From JBAZYV01 sp041658345 (GTDB lineage Bacteria; Patescibacteriota; Gracilibacteria; UBA1369; 2-02-FULL-48-14), in contig JBBAAK010000001.1 of the NCBI GenBank assembly GCA_041658345.1, positions 219,269 to 283,268 of the forward strand: a stretch of DNA of 64,000 nt. The letters are read 5' to 3'. A model generated the notes under the pieces. That model was not told the origin of the DNA, searched no databases, and saw nothing but the letters and a program-made list of their open reading frames with translations. The translations under genes and the position numbers were made by a program. Each line of letters begins with the position of its first letter. Positions within the stretch are counted from its first letter, which is position 1. Below, in pieces: positions 27,201 to 36,531 of the stretch.

Positions 27201-30200
27201 TTCTGAAGATTCTGTGATTAAGGTTTATCCGGGTGCTACTGCGTCTTTAAAAATAAATGCTGATTCTTCCGCCCTGCCTGCCGGTGGTGAAGGAATTACC
27301 GATGCCAGGGTGCGTTTGCTGGATGCTTTTTCTAATTTGGCTAGTAATGATTTTTATTCAGTCACGTTGAGCACAGATGAAAATCTCACGCTACTTGATT
27401 TAAGTGATGAAGACGCGAGCACGGATGGTTTGCAAGTTACTACGCCGGATGGTTATTTGGATTTCCGTGTTCTGTCCGGATTGTCTGCCGGAATCGGCAC
27501 AATTGATGCTTACTTAACTGAGAACCCAGAAATTAAAGCCAGCTTCCAAATTGAAATGTTTGAGGATATGACGATTCAAGTTATTCCACAAAAAGACTTT
27601 TTACTTGCTGGCGGAACGACAGGCGAAGTGCTTAGTTTATCTGTTATTGATCCAAATGTTGGGAGTGTTATTGAAAGATACCAAGGTGAAGCTAATCTTA
27701 GTTTGAGCGATCCTGCTTTTGGTTCTTTTGAAAATGAATCGGTATCTTTTGTGAATGGCCAGGCCCAAGTTAATTTGCTTCCCGGTACTTTGGCGGGAAC
27801 AGGATTTATTATGGCGGGAAGCCCTGGGCTTAGCCCAGGTAGTGCGCCATTTATTTTAAAGCCAAGCCAGGCGTATGAACTTAGAATAAGGCAGGTTGAG
27901 AATGCAAGCATTTTGGAAGCTGATGAAATGGAAAAGTTTGTTGTGGAAGCCTATGACGAATATGGAAATTTTGCAAAAACCGATAGTAGCACCACAGGCA
28001 CAATTCGTTTTACCGATGCAACTAAGGATTTTGGGATTTTATCCACCGGTACTTTTGTTTTGAATCAAGGCTCGGCCCGATTCACAGTTAAAACTAAAAA
28101 TATAAGCGGAAAAATAAACTTGGTGGCTTCTGCGAGCGGGCTTATTTCCGGTACTTGGGGCGGTTACATTGAATACGTGGTAAGTGGAAGTGATTTTGCG
28201 CAAATGTCTCCGCAGATGCTTTATGCTTCCCTACTGGGTGCATCTTTTGGAGACTTCACTCAAGAAAATTATATTGGTGGATGGATGACTTTTAACGGTA
28301 AGACACAGGCCGTTACAAGTTTGGTTTCCGATCCTGCACCAAAAAAACGTCTGGTTACAATGGATGCAAACGGTTCAATAGATTTGTTTGAAGATTCGCT
28401 TCTCACACTAAGTGTTTCATCCGCAGGTAGCTCTTTGCCGACTGTGATTAGGTGGCGTTCGTTCCCGGATGATATTTTGCTTGGTGAAGCATTTTTTGTT
28501 TTGCCGGATGGGAATAATTCCGTTTCCGCGGAACTTCTTAGCGCAGATAGCACCTACAGCATTTCTCAAAATGAAGATGGGGGTTTTGTGCTTAAAGACG
28601 ACTTAGCCAGTGCGGTGAAAATCAGAAAAGATGGGCAGGTCCTTGTGGTTGATCCCAGCTTTAGTCTTGGTGTTAATGGAGCTGCGAATGGACTTTCTTT
28701 TGTGGTTCTTAAGAATACCGAACAAGTCCTTAAAATCTCTTACAATTCCGCGTGGAATAAAGATGTGACACTGCTTGAAAGTGATTTTGATTTGAGCGAT
28801 TTTAAAACGCTTTCTGCCGGAATTTATATTCGCCCTCAAGCCGACACTTTGCATAGATTTGTGAGCATGCCCAGTGGCAATAGTTCAAACGATGCAATGG
28901 GGCTCGGGCTCATTGATCCAAACGAACCTCTTTCTAATGAGATGTTGCCTTCTATGGGCTACAGTAGCATTGAATCCTCTGGCATTGATGGCACTATAGG
29001 ATGGGAGAATGAGAATAAACATCTACTTCTTTTTTCCAGTGGAAACAGTGTTGGAAATTCAAATCTTTTCTATACTTCGGAAATTGGGGTGGTACTTGGG
29101 GATCCAAGTATCGCATTAACAAGTGCAAATGAAATAAATGAGCTTGGCTATAGCACAGATGTTGGCAAACAAGTTTATGCCAATCAAGATGAGCTTTTGA
29201 CGCTTCTCGCTAACGATTACAACGGAGATGGTCAAAAAGATGTGCTCGCCGTTTATGAAGATGGACAAATCGATGTGCTGGAAAATTTAAAGAGCCCAAA
29301 TCGATTAAATAATCGCGGAACAATACTTTCTGTTGAGAATGGAATAAGTTCAATCGATACCGGTGATTTTAATGGAGACGGGCTGGATGATTTGTTTATT
29401 GTTACAAAAGAGGCATGTTATGCGGAGGAAATGTGCTCCTATGTTTTTGAAAATATAGGGGGTGGGTTTGTGGCAAAAAATGCTCCGCTCGATATTGAAA
29501 GTATGCCAAAACAAGTTGAGGTTTTTGACCTCAATAATGACGATTATGATGACCTTGCGATAGTGGATGAGAATATGGTACTTTACACCGTCTGGAATAA
29601 TCATGGGACGCTAGAGGATGCAACGAAAATTAAGGATTTTGGGCTCAAAATAGATTCTTCGGAAAATCTTTTTGGCGATACCATTTTGCATTACCTTGGT
29701 GTCTCTGACGGTTCCGTTTCTCTGCCAATAGAAACCACTGATTTTACAGAAAGTTCCGATGTTATTGATGAAGATTTGCAGGCCTTTATTGATTCGCTTG
29801 GAGTTGATAATGATTTTACCTTGCAAGTTAATGGCGTAAGTGATGGCGAGGCTGTAAGTCGTAAAGTAAATACTGATTTTGCTTATTCCGACTCTAGCGA
29901 TACTTCAACAAATTTTGCCGTAACAAAAACGATGGTGGATGTGGACTCCGGTTCCGCACAAGTTGGCGATACTATTACAAATACAATCCAGATAAAAAAT
30001 ATATCTCCAAGAACTTTGTCCGATGTTTATGTTTCAGACAGTCTCGGGGATTACTTTACTTTCGATAGTGATTCCCTTGCGTGCATGGATTGTGGTGCCG
30101 GCAATAGTGAGGCCGGCAAATTACCCGGAGACATTTCTCATCCATTTATTTATGGGCCTTTGAGTTTATCCCCCGAGGAAAGCGTTACTTTAACTTATGT

Positions 30201-33200
30201 GAGCACTGTTAGAACCTTACCTGCGGTTTCTGTAATGCTAGGACAAGATTTTTACAGTGATTACAAGGATGATAACTATGCGGATATGGCAATTTCTTTA
30301 GATGGGAATAGTTCCGGACAGGTCATGCTTTATTATTCCGATGGATACAGCACGGGGGGAAGCGATTCTGCCATTCCACTTTTTGGGGATTCTTATAAAA
30401 AAATAAGTTATCAGGAACGTTCTTACACTTCTTTGGAAAGGGAGGAGGATTCTGCTGATAGCTCACTCAATCCTTTTTCCGATGCAGATGGAGATAGCAT
30501 TCCGGATTTTGTGGAAGGTATGGACCCCGATAAAGGCATACCGGTTAGCTACACCGGTTATGATCCAATAAAAGAATTGCTTGGAGCAAACGATGACAAT
30601 GGCGATGGTTATTACTCGGCTGATGAAATGTTTGTTAGCGCCAATGATTCCGATGGAGATGGATTAAATGACACTGTGGACACTTGGAATTCCGGAAATG
30701 ATTTGATGCTGGATCCTTCGCTGGTTTTGGATGCCGGTGCTTCTGCTGATGTCGCTCCCGATGAAGTTACGCTCAGTTCGGAGGACGCCACGGATGCCAC
30801 GCTTGAACTTGATCTCAAAATAAGCTTGCTTGAGGAAGAAATCAAAGGGCTTACCAATGAAGTCGAAAAAATTGTGTCCGTGCTTACCTGTAATGGAGGA
30901 TGTCTTGCATTCCCCGGTAGCATTGCATTTTTTGCGCCAGGACTTTTCCACGATCCGGTATTTGGCACCCCGCTTGCTTTTGATTTTGGAACTCCGGTTT
31001 TTGGATTCTTGGCTTACCCGCCTTTAATTGCATCAATGTGTTTCTTAAAAGGCTGTTATGGCTCAAATATTTTCCGTTTTTATTTATCTCCAACCACAAC
31101 TCTCGGGCTTGGAATGAGCGTGTGTTTTGGACCTTGGATGGGTGGGGACTGTATTTCAATTTCCGTTCCTGTGATGCAGGCACTTGGCGTTTGCGATGCA
31201 ATAAATGGTTTTGTTACAAATGCCTTGTCCAAAGCTTCTGCATTCGCTACGTCCACAGATTCCACTTCCGCTATGAACGTGGATAATTCTTCACAAACAA
31301 GCGGTGGCAGTGGCGGTTTGGGTAGTGCTGTTTTCTCCGCTTATGTGCCACAAGTTGCCATAAATACGAACATTCAAGTGCCCGGCTTCCCATCAATTTT
31401 TACCGAATGGTGGAAGGCGCAAAAAATTGAGTTCTTTAAAATGCTGGATTTGCCGGATGTAACTTTTATCTATCCGGACCCAAAGAGCTTTACCACAGAA
31501 TTCACTGGAATTGGGCAAAAGGCGCTTGATAATCAAAATGGCAACGTTATTGACCTCGACCAAAAAACAAAGATTGAAGTGTTAAAAAGTGGCATACTTG
31601 GCCTCGAAGACTTCCTTAATATGGCGAACGCCTTCCCTCTTATTGATATAAAGACGGAGTCCGTTTACATACGCTACCCAAATTTAACTAAAGAAGAAAT
31701 CGAGCTTGTGCAAAAAGACTGGGAGGCTTGGGTAAATGATACAAAAGAAGGTTGGAAAAGATTTAAGGCCGAGTTTGATTTAAGGACAAATGTCACAGAT
31801 GCCCAAAAAGAAGTAGTAAGGGAAATGGAATCTGCAGTCAATACCGGGATACTTGCAATTGAGGCAAATCTTGCAGTACTTGAGGGATATAAAAAAATCC
31901 CGGAAAAAATACTTATGATACGCAATATTGAGGCGTATTTTGCAAAATCGATAATATGTTATTTGGATGCGATTTTGGGATATTCAGCCGGCTATTTACT
32001 GGAGAATGCAAACCGTGCAAAAGCTTGGGCACAGTGGGCTGTTGACCTTAAAAAGATAGTGGATGGATGGCAAATATTGATTGACCTTGCCGGAGATTTT
32101 ATGGACTCATGTGACAAGTGTACAAATCAACGTTGGAGCGGGCTTCAGTTCCTGTTCAATTTGTTGATTTTTATTCCGGACTTTCCTGTTATAGAACTGC
32201 CAAAATTGCCAGATATAATAATTGACGTTTCCAGCATACAGGCTGGTGTGGATATTGTTTGGCCGGACATACATTTTGTGCCGGAACGCATCGATATACC
32301 TAAAATCCCACGTCTTATTTTCCCAAGCGGAGACATTAATTTGGACTTTAATTTCGATCTTAATATCCCAACTTTACCTGAGTTTAATTTTGATTTTGCT
32401 CTGCCCGAGTTGCCACCGCTTTCACTACCAAATTTACCATCTCTGCCACCCCCCCCATCGATTCCAGAGATTGATCCTCAAATTAAGGCTAGCTTAAACA
32501 TAGCGAGCAGTGTGCTCAAAATTATTTGCATAATCAGGCAGGGGTTTTGGCCAACACCGGAGATTATGCTCAAGTCCAAAATTGAGGATTTAACTGAGCG
32601 TTCTTCCGGAGCAATTATGGCTTTTGATACAGCGCTTACTGTTGAATGGCCCGCTTTAAATTATGATTTCTTAAAATCAATAAAAATCAGTACGTACTTA
32701 AACTTGGCAACGGATTTTAGTGGAATCTTTGATTTTGTTAAAAATATAGGTGACCAAACAAATCAATTTAGTGCAGATTTTGTTGAAGACATAAATCAAC
32801 CAATGATTCTTTTGCAACAGGCCATTTTGAGAGCCATTAATACTTTTGATATAAATCTGGACGTGGACGCAGGAGTAGATATGGATGTAAATGAAATGGA
32901 AGTCACTGGCGAGGGTGAGGCGGAAGTAACAGGCGAAGGCGTCTCTGACGACGAAGCTTATAACTATTACGATGCAAAGAAATATTTGGACATGCCAATT
33001 GTTTCACAAAATTTAATTACATTTAGAGACACGCTAAAAAGTTTACAAAATGGTATTGATGCGTGGGCAGATACACTTCCGTCCGAGGTTCGTTTAACCG
33101 CAACAAATCAAGTACTCGCAAGCGATGATCCATTACTTAATCGTTATGATGAGATAAAATCGAACCCCTCTTCTTATGACTCAGAATTTTTGGCAAAGAT

Positions 33201-36200
33201 TCAGGATACGCCACTTGCCTCTGTGTTTAAAATGCGTAATTCTTTGATTAGCTATACCGATACCTTGGATGCAGGTACGGAGAAGATGGGCTCTATGGAT
33301 AGTGAGTCTTTCCTAAGTTATCTTTCAAATGAGGACGCGCATGCCGATTATTTGTTAGCCGGAAATGAGACTGAGGATGAATTTTCTAGGTCTTTTAATT
33401 GGGATCCGCAAGAATTCGTGGACTCCATGGACACGCTTAACGAAGAGCCAATTTTAGCTTCCGAATCCGGCAGTGTGCTGGATGATTTGAGTTTGGGTAC
33501 TTCCGCGCAGGCATTTAATACCGGCCTTTATTTGTACAATTCCGAGCTTGGAATAAGCACTCGTTTAACGGCTTATACGGCGGAATCGGACGAAAAAACC
33601 AGTATTATATTTATAGATTTGGATGGAGATAGTGACGAAGATATTGTGTACTCTATGGGTGGCGATATTTATAGCAAGGAAAATCACACAAATGAGCCTT
33701 CCCTATCTTATGTTTCCAGTGATCCCGGGTTTTATGAGCTTGCGGAAATAGCACCACCGCATGGCAATGTTAAGGACTTAAAGGCTGGTCATAATGACTA
33801 TGAATCATCATCGTTCTCCTTTAGTGCTCCGCCTACATCAGTTGGTTATGAACTCAGTTTGTATGATTCTTTGGATGCACAAAATGCCGATCCAAGAAAC
33901 AATGTGAAACGTTTACTTTTACTCAATGAGGAAGAGGGTGCTTCCACACTTCCCAATGCCAAGGAGAGCCGTGTTTATGCTAACCGTGTAAGTGGCGATG
34001 CCAAACTCAAAAATGCTTATGTACGCACACTTGTAACTGCAAGTGGCGAAATGAGTACCAGCGATCCTATCACGCTACAAACTATTGAAGATACCGTGCT
34101 TATAATTAGTGTCGATTCTGTTGATACGGAATTTGAATTGCCGGCTTACACTTTGCTTTCTTTGGGACAAGAGACTAATCGCGTTGTTAGAATTGATAGT
34201 GGAAGCGCTTATTTGATTGATTTGTCTGGAAAAATAGATGAACAAAATTTAGAGACGGGTATGGAAATTTTTGCAAATGAATTTGTGGAAGTTTCCGGGC
34301 TACTTGGCTCTGCCGAAATTAAAACAAGTGAGGGCGCTATAATTGATTTGGATAAAAATGAACTCTTTGTGTTTGATAAATTAATCAATCCGGAGAATCC
34401 TTCTTCCAGCGTAGACGTGGAAAATGGGGCTTACTACACAGTTGCGCGGGCAATTTATTCCGATGGAACAATTGGAACACTGTCCGACAATATACTTTTA
34501 AATCCTCAAGTTTGTGCGGATGATTCAGCCCCATTCCCGGTAGTTTCCGATAGGGAAATCGATTTGGCAATTTTCTCCACAACTACAATTTCTGCAGAAA
34601 ATTCTTTTGATGGCGAGAGTGAAATTGTGGATGCATATTGGGATTTGGATGCCTCCGTTGATGCGGATGGTGATGGGATTTTTAATAATGATGATGAAGT
34701 GATTGGGCTTAACGCAACAGTTGGCCCTTACACAAGCACCGATCCAAAAACCGTAACTCTTTATATAAGTGATTCCGCCGGCAATACAGCAAGTGCGGAG
34801 GTCACAGTAAATATTTTTGTGCCTGGCATAAGCATTGCTTCCGCTACCACCTCCAGTGTTAGTGGCACAACCGATCCATCTAGCCCTGTATTCCCATTCC
34901 ATTTAGTGCGTGAGAGAGAGGGCGCTCAAATGGAAATTGGCGCAGGCTATACAACAGACGAAAATGGAAATTTTGAAATCACTTTAAGTGATTCTGATCT
35001 AATCGCGGTTTATGATGCGAATGGAAATAAAATCGCAGAATTTAACCCAACAACGCGCCAAGTGATGGTTTATGATGAGGCTTATGATGTGGAAGCTTTT
35101 GCTTCTTCTTATGATTGGCCGTCCAGGCTCACCGTGTATGAAAAATCTTCCGGCACCAGCATGGCAAATTTTGTGTTTGTGGCAGATAGCGATGGAAGCG
35201 TCGAAGAACTAAGTCAATCGCTCGGTACTTATGATCTTTCTTTGCATAACGACGTTACCGTTTACCTTCAAAATCGTGATGGTTATGAATTTACGGATAG
35301 TGGGCTGTTTGCAAAAGACAATTTTGGAAGTATTGAATTTATGGTTGGCAATAATGGAAATATTTCTATTTTTAATGACCGCTACACAATCAAAAAACGC
35401 GTGGCTTCTTCCCTGGATGAGTATCTAATTATAGAAATTTATGACAATGGAGTGTTTGATGGTGAAATTTGGCCTGGGTCACAACAAACTGTAACAATTG
35501 ATACCACCGATGATATTGGATTCCCCGCCTCTCCTACCGTAGCGCATGAGTCTCTTGGTGCCGATATGCATTTGTACTTTGAGGATTTGTCTGCGGATGA
35601 TGCTCTTTATACAAAGATTGCAGAAATGGTTGAACGTGGAATTTTAGAAGGCTATTTGGTGGATGGTAAACGCTACTTTAAACCGGACAATAAAATCAAT
35701 CGCGCGGAGTTTGCAAAAATCGTGCTTGGAATACTTTGTATTGTGCCTTCCGATGAAGCGTATCTATCACCAAATGTATTCAATGATATTTTGGATATTG
35801 AGGCTTGGTATTATCCACACACCAAAGAGGCCTTTATTCAATCTTTGATTACTGGTTATTTGGGTGAAATCGATGTAAATGGAATGGCGCCATTTAAGCC
35901 GAATAATACGATCACTCGAGCTGAAGCTACAAAAATTATGCTGGAGGCCCTTAATTCTGAAGGCATTATTAAACTGCCGGATGATTTAAGCGGAGAGCCT
36001 TGGTATGTGCCTTATATGGAAGTTGCAAAAGATTTGAGTCCTTATATGACCGGTGAAACAACAGCCGGAATTGAAAACTATATTTTAACAGAGGAAGAGG
36101 CTTTAGATCCTACGCATACCGTTACTCGTTATGAATTTGTAGAGATGTCTGTGCGTGTGCTTAATGCTTACAATTGTTTTGATTTGGACAGCGATGGCGA

Positions 36201-36522
36201 TGGCCTTATAAATTATGATGAAGAAGTTAAATATGGCACAGATGCTTACAATCCGGATACTGATGCCGGCGGTGTGCCGGACGGAACAGAGGTTCTGCGT
36301 GGTAGTGATCCACTTTATGCGGAAGATGATTTTGAAGATACAAGTACAGTACTTTCCAGTGGAATTTATGCACTTAGAGACGCATGCAGTTCTTGTCCTT
36401 GCCCATCTAATATCGATTTCTTAAAAGATTTGCTACAGGGCGACACAGTATTTGCTATAATCAAGAATGAGCTCGATGAAGTGCTTGGAATAAGCAATAA
36501 AGTAGAAATAACCACGCCATAA
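21274..36522 (+). CDS. Giant secreted cell-surface protein (5,082 residues) with two SLH anchor modules and many calcium-binding and Ig-like domains
   Basis: A signal peptide (~1-36) starts the protein. A possible peptidase C25-like fold (~65-270, LSGVVIVGDVPVP) has no catalytic residues I can assign. Asp-rich thrombospondin-type-3-like repeats lie at ~303-364, 384-416 and 489-536; Ig/filamin-like strands at ~1233-1346 and ~1880-2300; FG-GAP-like repeats at ~2642-2790 and ~4110; a DUF11-like domain at ~2885-2990; Cys-containing hydrophobic stretches at ~3205-3310; a Pro/Leu-rich stretch at ~3640-3740; a PKD-like domain at ~4415-4520. Two homologous modules, each with a YDA(D/N)G domain, three SLH repeats and a TSP3-like end, lie at ~1370-1846 and ~4578-5021. 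SLH repeats usually bind pyruvylated cell-wall polymers. The frame is open for 15.2 kb without interruption. Four secreted-protein genes follow. The likely role is an adhesin or S-layer-like fibre; an enzymatic role is not shown. Confidence 0.85.
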   Translation: MRKNYHTPWYIRFVVSFLLLTIFAGFLPTVQIADALSLVGRAGTVLRDNPGGGLGEIRDFEQDDTLYGLVAILVDAQTWSAYSSGSGFFSFLGNTKISEKIETYAQDVQLAMPYTKTIIVRVAGDEGTVDVQKLLEKLYFEGDTNDSAQTKLSGVVIVGDVPVPVVNKNGNRFLSMLPYTDFEEPSYVLDDTSQDFIPNANAQNLQAEVWHGLIVPPLDGQEGIDLIASYFEKNHAFHSGDSEYTSFDKKAFVGDFVTEESTVNSVSYGSYKRFTGLWEDLVYYRYTNALVSELYADMQTSVSSGDGLDNDGDGFFDEEASNGVDDDSDGLVDEDLGDGFNGIDNDGDGLTDEDNSGDNNNDAGWSLAMYGDAGSMLFADKMVDEDAPGDLNGDGCPGVCGVDDNGDSIDHDEDGYPTGWEIIVGSDWMDEKVPYETVNSYVCTWYGECFEKATRATEFLANMFVDQFYNADYRNATCYATDGSYHAEWDDDEDGFCDEDGSTEMQVWLSPLGIRATGTCAYNDADCDGLIDEDPIGIMAQDMFANLPDIQAKTVVEGIISRYVELFDKPQGVWNRLVNETGRYVTQEVTGEDTVENDYDSAISLIAKKDEVTLQYLKVVNDYFEGRLNTIVKDNLAEEIPIIGMMEITGDYTTYDTEDGVRVENDPEDLCRNVSVGLSADLDTDLCVEFVNHSYSGYPTSILDVMIPPEDPSDPLDPDVAFPEEVYVYGQHWGGIDDPAQCTIFAGSDEDGGQLVQFNKMYSTKQKDLSTSEVQDYKNCIPEFASYQEDIPEVCAPVLATEDVRVIGGALDAHEVFPADPDKDTSGWEVGPEACFEFREWTTFGAYSYSVGSFNNWLSSYIRKNREEIGTSADSSYADFLAEVAGQREEYSPSSFVLRKNFSELDILASDDDRKYTVTNLLDDYGLHNLSNDDIDTFLALADSQIRVKNPSHGEGMGDVSKVDVRLDRYYLHEDSSAEASVYTTDINEAKKISSFYQNTQPKDAVLNAQIKTAVSANLPINETRSVSFIDSAKISQKLRYVNVFDASTFADITDQLSTLSSALAGVAGGEAFASDVPGFIDAFNIYQLEDALAWYRMSIDEKHEYILTHYLGDEEAISSKARDGYEMVSLIANGDATNMSFGFNGDTPLTEEDIEWNDPSGEFEEEETDDGEGSASDMEPVVLSEWITAIKEWLEEVKKSLSSLDTYEGGETCGYSGDFDSGADGDNNGVPDTSEATASLALTSEDNSTLQSGGAGYFVVSVSSNNADGSLNVYDSYTEVALEITSGENSVSVSGPSSMQVFGGVAVFTLLSAEAGDFTVEAVPVNRSDVYKSNPLSGLVASKIVKVTTYTTADQINDSSDAQTGNKIEIYDADGIVVAVLDPLTGKLILRGADARLAPATTSLPTRILVEGPDGTVFGTIFMIPTEKDVSIGDGEAGVFVQEIGEDSLVVTAENGVVLQDAGIDIGIVTKIGQIALSDGYSLAFDNPGEINVYDPLHVVDGAGETIFTVTIKSVFTSGSIVAPTGAYEGYDAVSFSPLEWISGLFKIARAESVIADTDEDGLDDLEEWTIGTDISKADTDGDSYTDGTEIFSGFDPLVSGEKLFNDIGPEHSAYHDLAVLYLRGVVKGYEDGSFKPDNPITREEFVKIDLGSICKQCDHYSADYESTLLGEYNKNPFPDADINPNLLACIAEAKIDGIVSGYAGGEETGYFIPKKYISRAEATKVLVETAGFSVATSADYINWYDSYVSTANANKLFPEGALLTDEWLNESITRAEFVMMAVNLVEAKDCREVDTDEDLLSDTEETAIYGTDPNLADSDAGGVNDFDEVMRGSDPLDASDDFPIDEVVSGADFSDFGDLDLESGLYAVSDTADYEEIAISGGASIDSVNTFTDEVPADGESSLFVRAEIRDQDDKIYVEDSSSVIEFVLSSPEFGEVGRKRVQVKNGIAETVFASSQIAGEVNVSALITDGSLPSEDSVIKVYPGATASLKINADSSALPAGGEGITDARVRLLDAFSNLASNDFYSVTLSTDENLTLLDLSDEDASTDGLQVTTPDGYLDFRVLSGLSAGIGTIDAYLTENPEIKASFQIEMFEDMTIQVIPQKDFLLAGGTTGEVLSLSVIDPNVGSVIERYQGEANLSLSDPAFGSFENESVSFVNGQAQVNLLPGTLAGTGFIMAGSPGLSPGSAPFILKPSQAYELRIRQVENASILEADEMEKFVVEAYDEYGNFAKTDSSTTGTIRFTDATKDFGILSTGTFVLNQGSARFTVKTKNISGKINLVASASGLISGTWGGYIEYVVSGSDFAQMSPQMLYASLLGASFGDFTQENYIGGWMTFNGKTQAVTSLVSDPAPKKRLVTMDANGSIDLFEDSLLTLSVSSAGSSLPTVIRWRSFPDDILLGEAFFVLPDGNNSVSAELLSADSTYSISQNEDGGFVLKDDLASAVKIRKDGQVLVVDPSFSLGVNGAANGLSFVVLKNTEQVLKISYNSAWNKDVTLLESDFDLSDFKTLSAGIYIRPQADTLHRFVSMPSGNSSNDAMGLGLIDPNEPLSNEMLPSMGYSSIESSGIDGTIGWENENKHLLLFSSGNSVGNSNLFYTSEIGVVLGDPSIALTSANEINELGYSTDVGKQVYANQDELLTLLANDYNGDGQKDVLAVYEDGQIDVLENLKSPNRLNNRGTILSVENGISSIDTGDFNGDGLDDLFIVTKEACYAEEMCSYVFENIGGGFVAKNAPLDIESMPKQVEVFDLNNDDYDDLAIVDENMVLYTVWNNHGTLEDATKIKDFGLKIDSSENLFGDTILHYLGVSDGSVSLPIETTDFTESSDVIDEDLQAFIDSLGVDNDFTLQVNGVSDGEAVSRKVNTDFAYSDSSDTSTNFAVTKTMVDVDSGSAQVGDTITNTIQIKNISPRTLSDVYVSDSLGDYFTFDSDSLACMDCGAGNSEAGKLPGDISHPFIYGPLSLSPEESVTLTYVSTVRTLPAVSVMLGQDFYSDYKDDNYADMAISLDGNSSGQVMLYYSDGYSTGGSDSAIPLFGDSYKKISYQERSYTSLEREEDSADSSLNPFSDADGDSIPDFVEGMDPDKGIPVSYTGYDPIKELLGANDDNGDGYYSADEMFVSANDSDGDGLNDTVDTWNSGNDLMLDPSLVLDAGASADVAPDEVTLSSEDATDATLELDLKISLLEEEIKGLTNEVEKIVSVLTCNGGCLAFPGSIAFFAPGLFHDPVFGTPLAFDFGTPVFGFLAYPPLIASMCFLKGCYGSNIFRFYLSPTTTLGLGMSVCFGPWMGGDCISISVPVMQALGVCDAINGFVTNALSKASAFATSTDSTSAMNVDNSSQTSGGSGGLGSAVFSAYVPQVAINTNIQVPGFPSIFTEWWKAQKIEFFKMLDLPDVTFIYPDPKSFTTEFTGIGQKALDNQNGNVIDLDQKTKIEVLKSGILGLEDFLNMANAFPLIDIKTESVYIRYPNLTKEEIELVQKDWEAWVNDTKEGWKRFKAEFDLRTNVTDAQKEVVREMESAVNTGILAIEANLAVLEGYKKIPEKILMIRNIEAYFAKSIICYLDAILGYSAGYLLENANRAKAWAQWAVDLKKIVDGWQILIDLAGDFMDSCDKCTNQRWSGLQFLFNLLIFIPDFPVIELPKLPDIIIDVSSIQAGVDIVWPDIHFVPERIDIPKIPRLIFPSGDINLDFNFDLNIPTLPEFNFDFALPELPPLSLPNLPSLPPPPSIPEIDPQIKASLNIASSVLKIICIIRQGFWPTPEIMLKSKIEDLTERSSGAIMAFDTALTVEWPALNYDFLKSIKISTYLNLATDFSGIFDFVKNIGDQTNQFSADFVEDINQPMILLQQAILRAINTFDINLDVDAGVDMDVNEMEVTGEGEAEVTGEGVSDDEAYNYYDAKKYLDMPIVSQNLITFRDTLKSLQNGIDAWADTLPSEVRLTATNQVLASDDPLLNRYDEIKSNPSSYDSEFLAKIQDTPLASVFKMRNSLISYTDTLDAGTEKMGSMDSESFLSYLSNEDAHADYLLAGNETEDEFSRSFNWDPQEFVDSMDTLNEEPILASESGSVLDDLSLGTSAQAFNTGLYLYNSELGISTRLTAYTAESDEKTSIIFIDLDGDSDEDIVYSMGGDIYSKENHTNEPSLSYVSSDPGFYELAEIAPPHGNVKDLKAGHNDYESSSFSFSAPPTSVGYELSLYDSLDAQNADPRNNVKRLLLLNEEEGASTLPNAKESRVYANRVSGDAKLKNAYVRTLVTASGEMSTSDPITLQTIEDTVLIISVDSVDTEFELPAYTLLSLGQETNRVVRIDSGSAYLIDLSGKIDEQNLETGMEIFANEFVEVSGLLGSAEIKTSEGAIIDLDKNELFVFDKLINPENPSSSVDVENGAYYTVARAIYSDGTIGTLSDNILLNPQVCADDSAPFPVVSDREIDLAIFSTTTISAENSFDGESEIVDAYWDLDASVDADGDGIFNNDDEVIGLNATVGPYTSTDPKTVTLYISDSAGNTASAEVTVNIFVPGISIASATTSSVSGTTDPSSPVFPFHLVREREGAQMEIGAGYTTDENGNFEITLSDSDLIAVYDANGNKIAEFNPTTRQVMVYDEAYDVEAFASSYDWPSRLTVYEKSSGTSMANFVFVADSDGSVEELSQSLGTYDLSLHNDVTVYLQNRDGYEFTDSGLFAKDNFGSIEFMVGNNGNISIFNDRYTIKKRVASSLDEYLIIEIYDNGVFDGEIWPGSQQTVTIDTTDDIGFPASPTVAHESLGADMHLYFEDLSADDALYTKIAEMVERGILEGYLVDGKRYFKPDNKINRAEFAKIVLGILCIVPSDEAYLSPNVFNDILDIEAWYYPHTKEAFIQSLITGYLGEIDVNGMAPFKPNNTITRAEATKIMLEALNSEGIIKLPDDLSGEPWYVPYMEVAKDLSPYMTGETTAGIENYILTEEEALDPTHTVTRYEFVEMSVRVLNAYNCFDLDSDGDGLINYDEEVKYGTDAYNPDTDAGGVPDGTEVLRGSDPLYAEDDFEDTSTVLSSGIYALRDACSSCPCPSNIDFLKDLLQGDTVFAIIKNELDEVLGISNKVEITTP
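22183..22365 (+). repeat. Asp/Gly-rich calcium-binding repeats within the giant gene
   Basis: Successive DxDxDG-type units (DGLDNDGDGFFDEE, VDDDSDGLVDED, IDNDGDGLTDED) encoded in tandem with period ~12-18 residues. This is the thrombospondin-type-3/dockerin-like calcium loop pattern. Similar but more scattered units recur near 22741-22880, 25950-26060, 30480-30700 and 36180-36330. Confidence 0.7.
25381..26811 (+). repeat. Anchor module A inside the giant gene
   Basis: Encodes, in order, an IYDADG-type beta domain (residues from ~1370), three SLH repeats (VVKGYEDGSFKPDNPITREEF, then IVSGYAGG...ISRAEATK, then ESITRAEFVMM) and a TSP3-like end ending GSDPLDASDDF. The same order and many of the same residues recur at 35005-36337. 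Confidence 0.75.
35005..36337 (+). repeat. Anchor module B inside the giant gene
   Basis: Encodes VYDANGNKIAEFNPTT (compare IYDADG...LDPLT in module A), three SLH repeats (ILEGYLVDGKRYFKPDN, then LITGYLGEI...ITRAEATKIM, then VTRYEFVEMS) and the closing TDAGGVPDGTEVLRGSDPLYAEDDF, which matches SDAGGVNDFDEVMRGSDPLDASDDF of module A. The two modules start about 3,200 residues apart. Confidence 0.75.
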
Positions 36523-36531
36523 TAAATTCCC

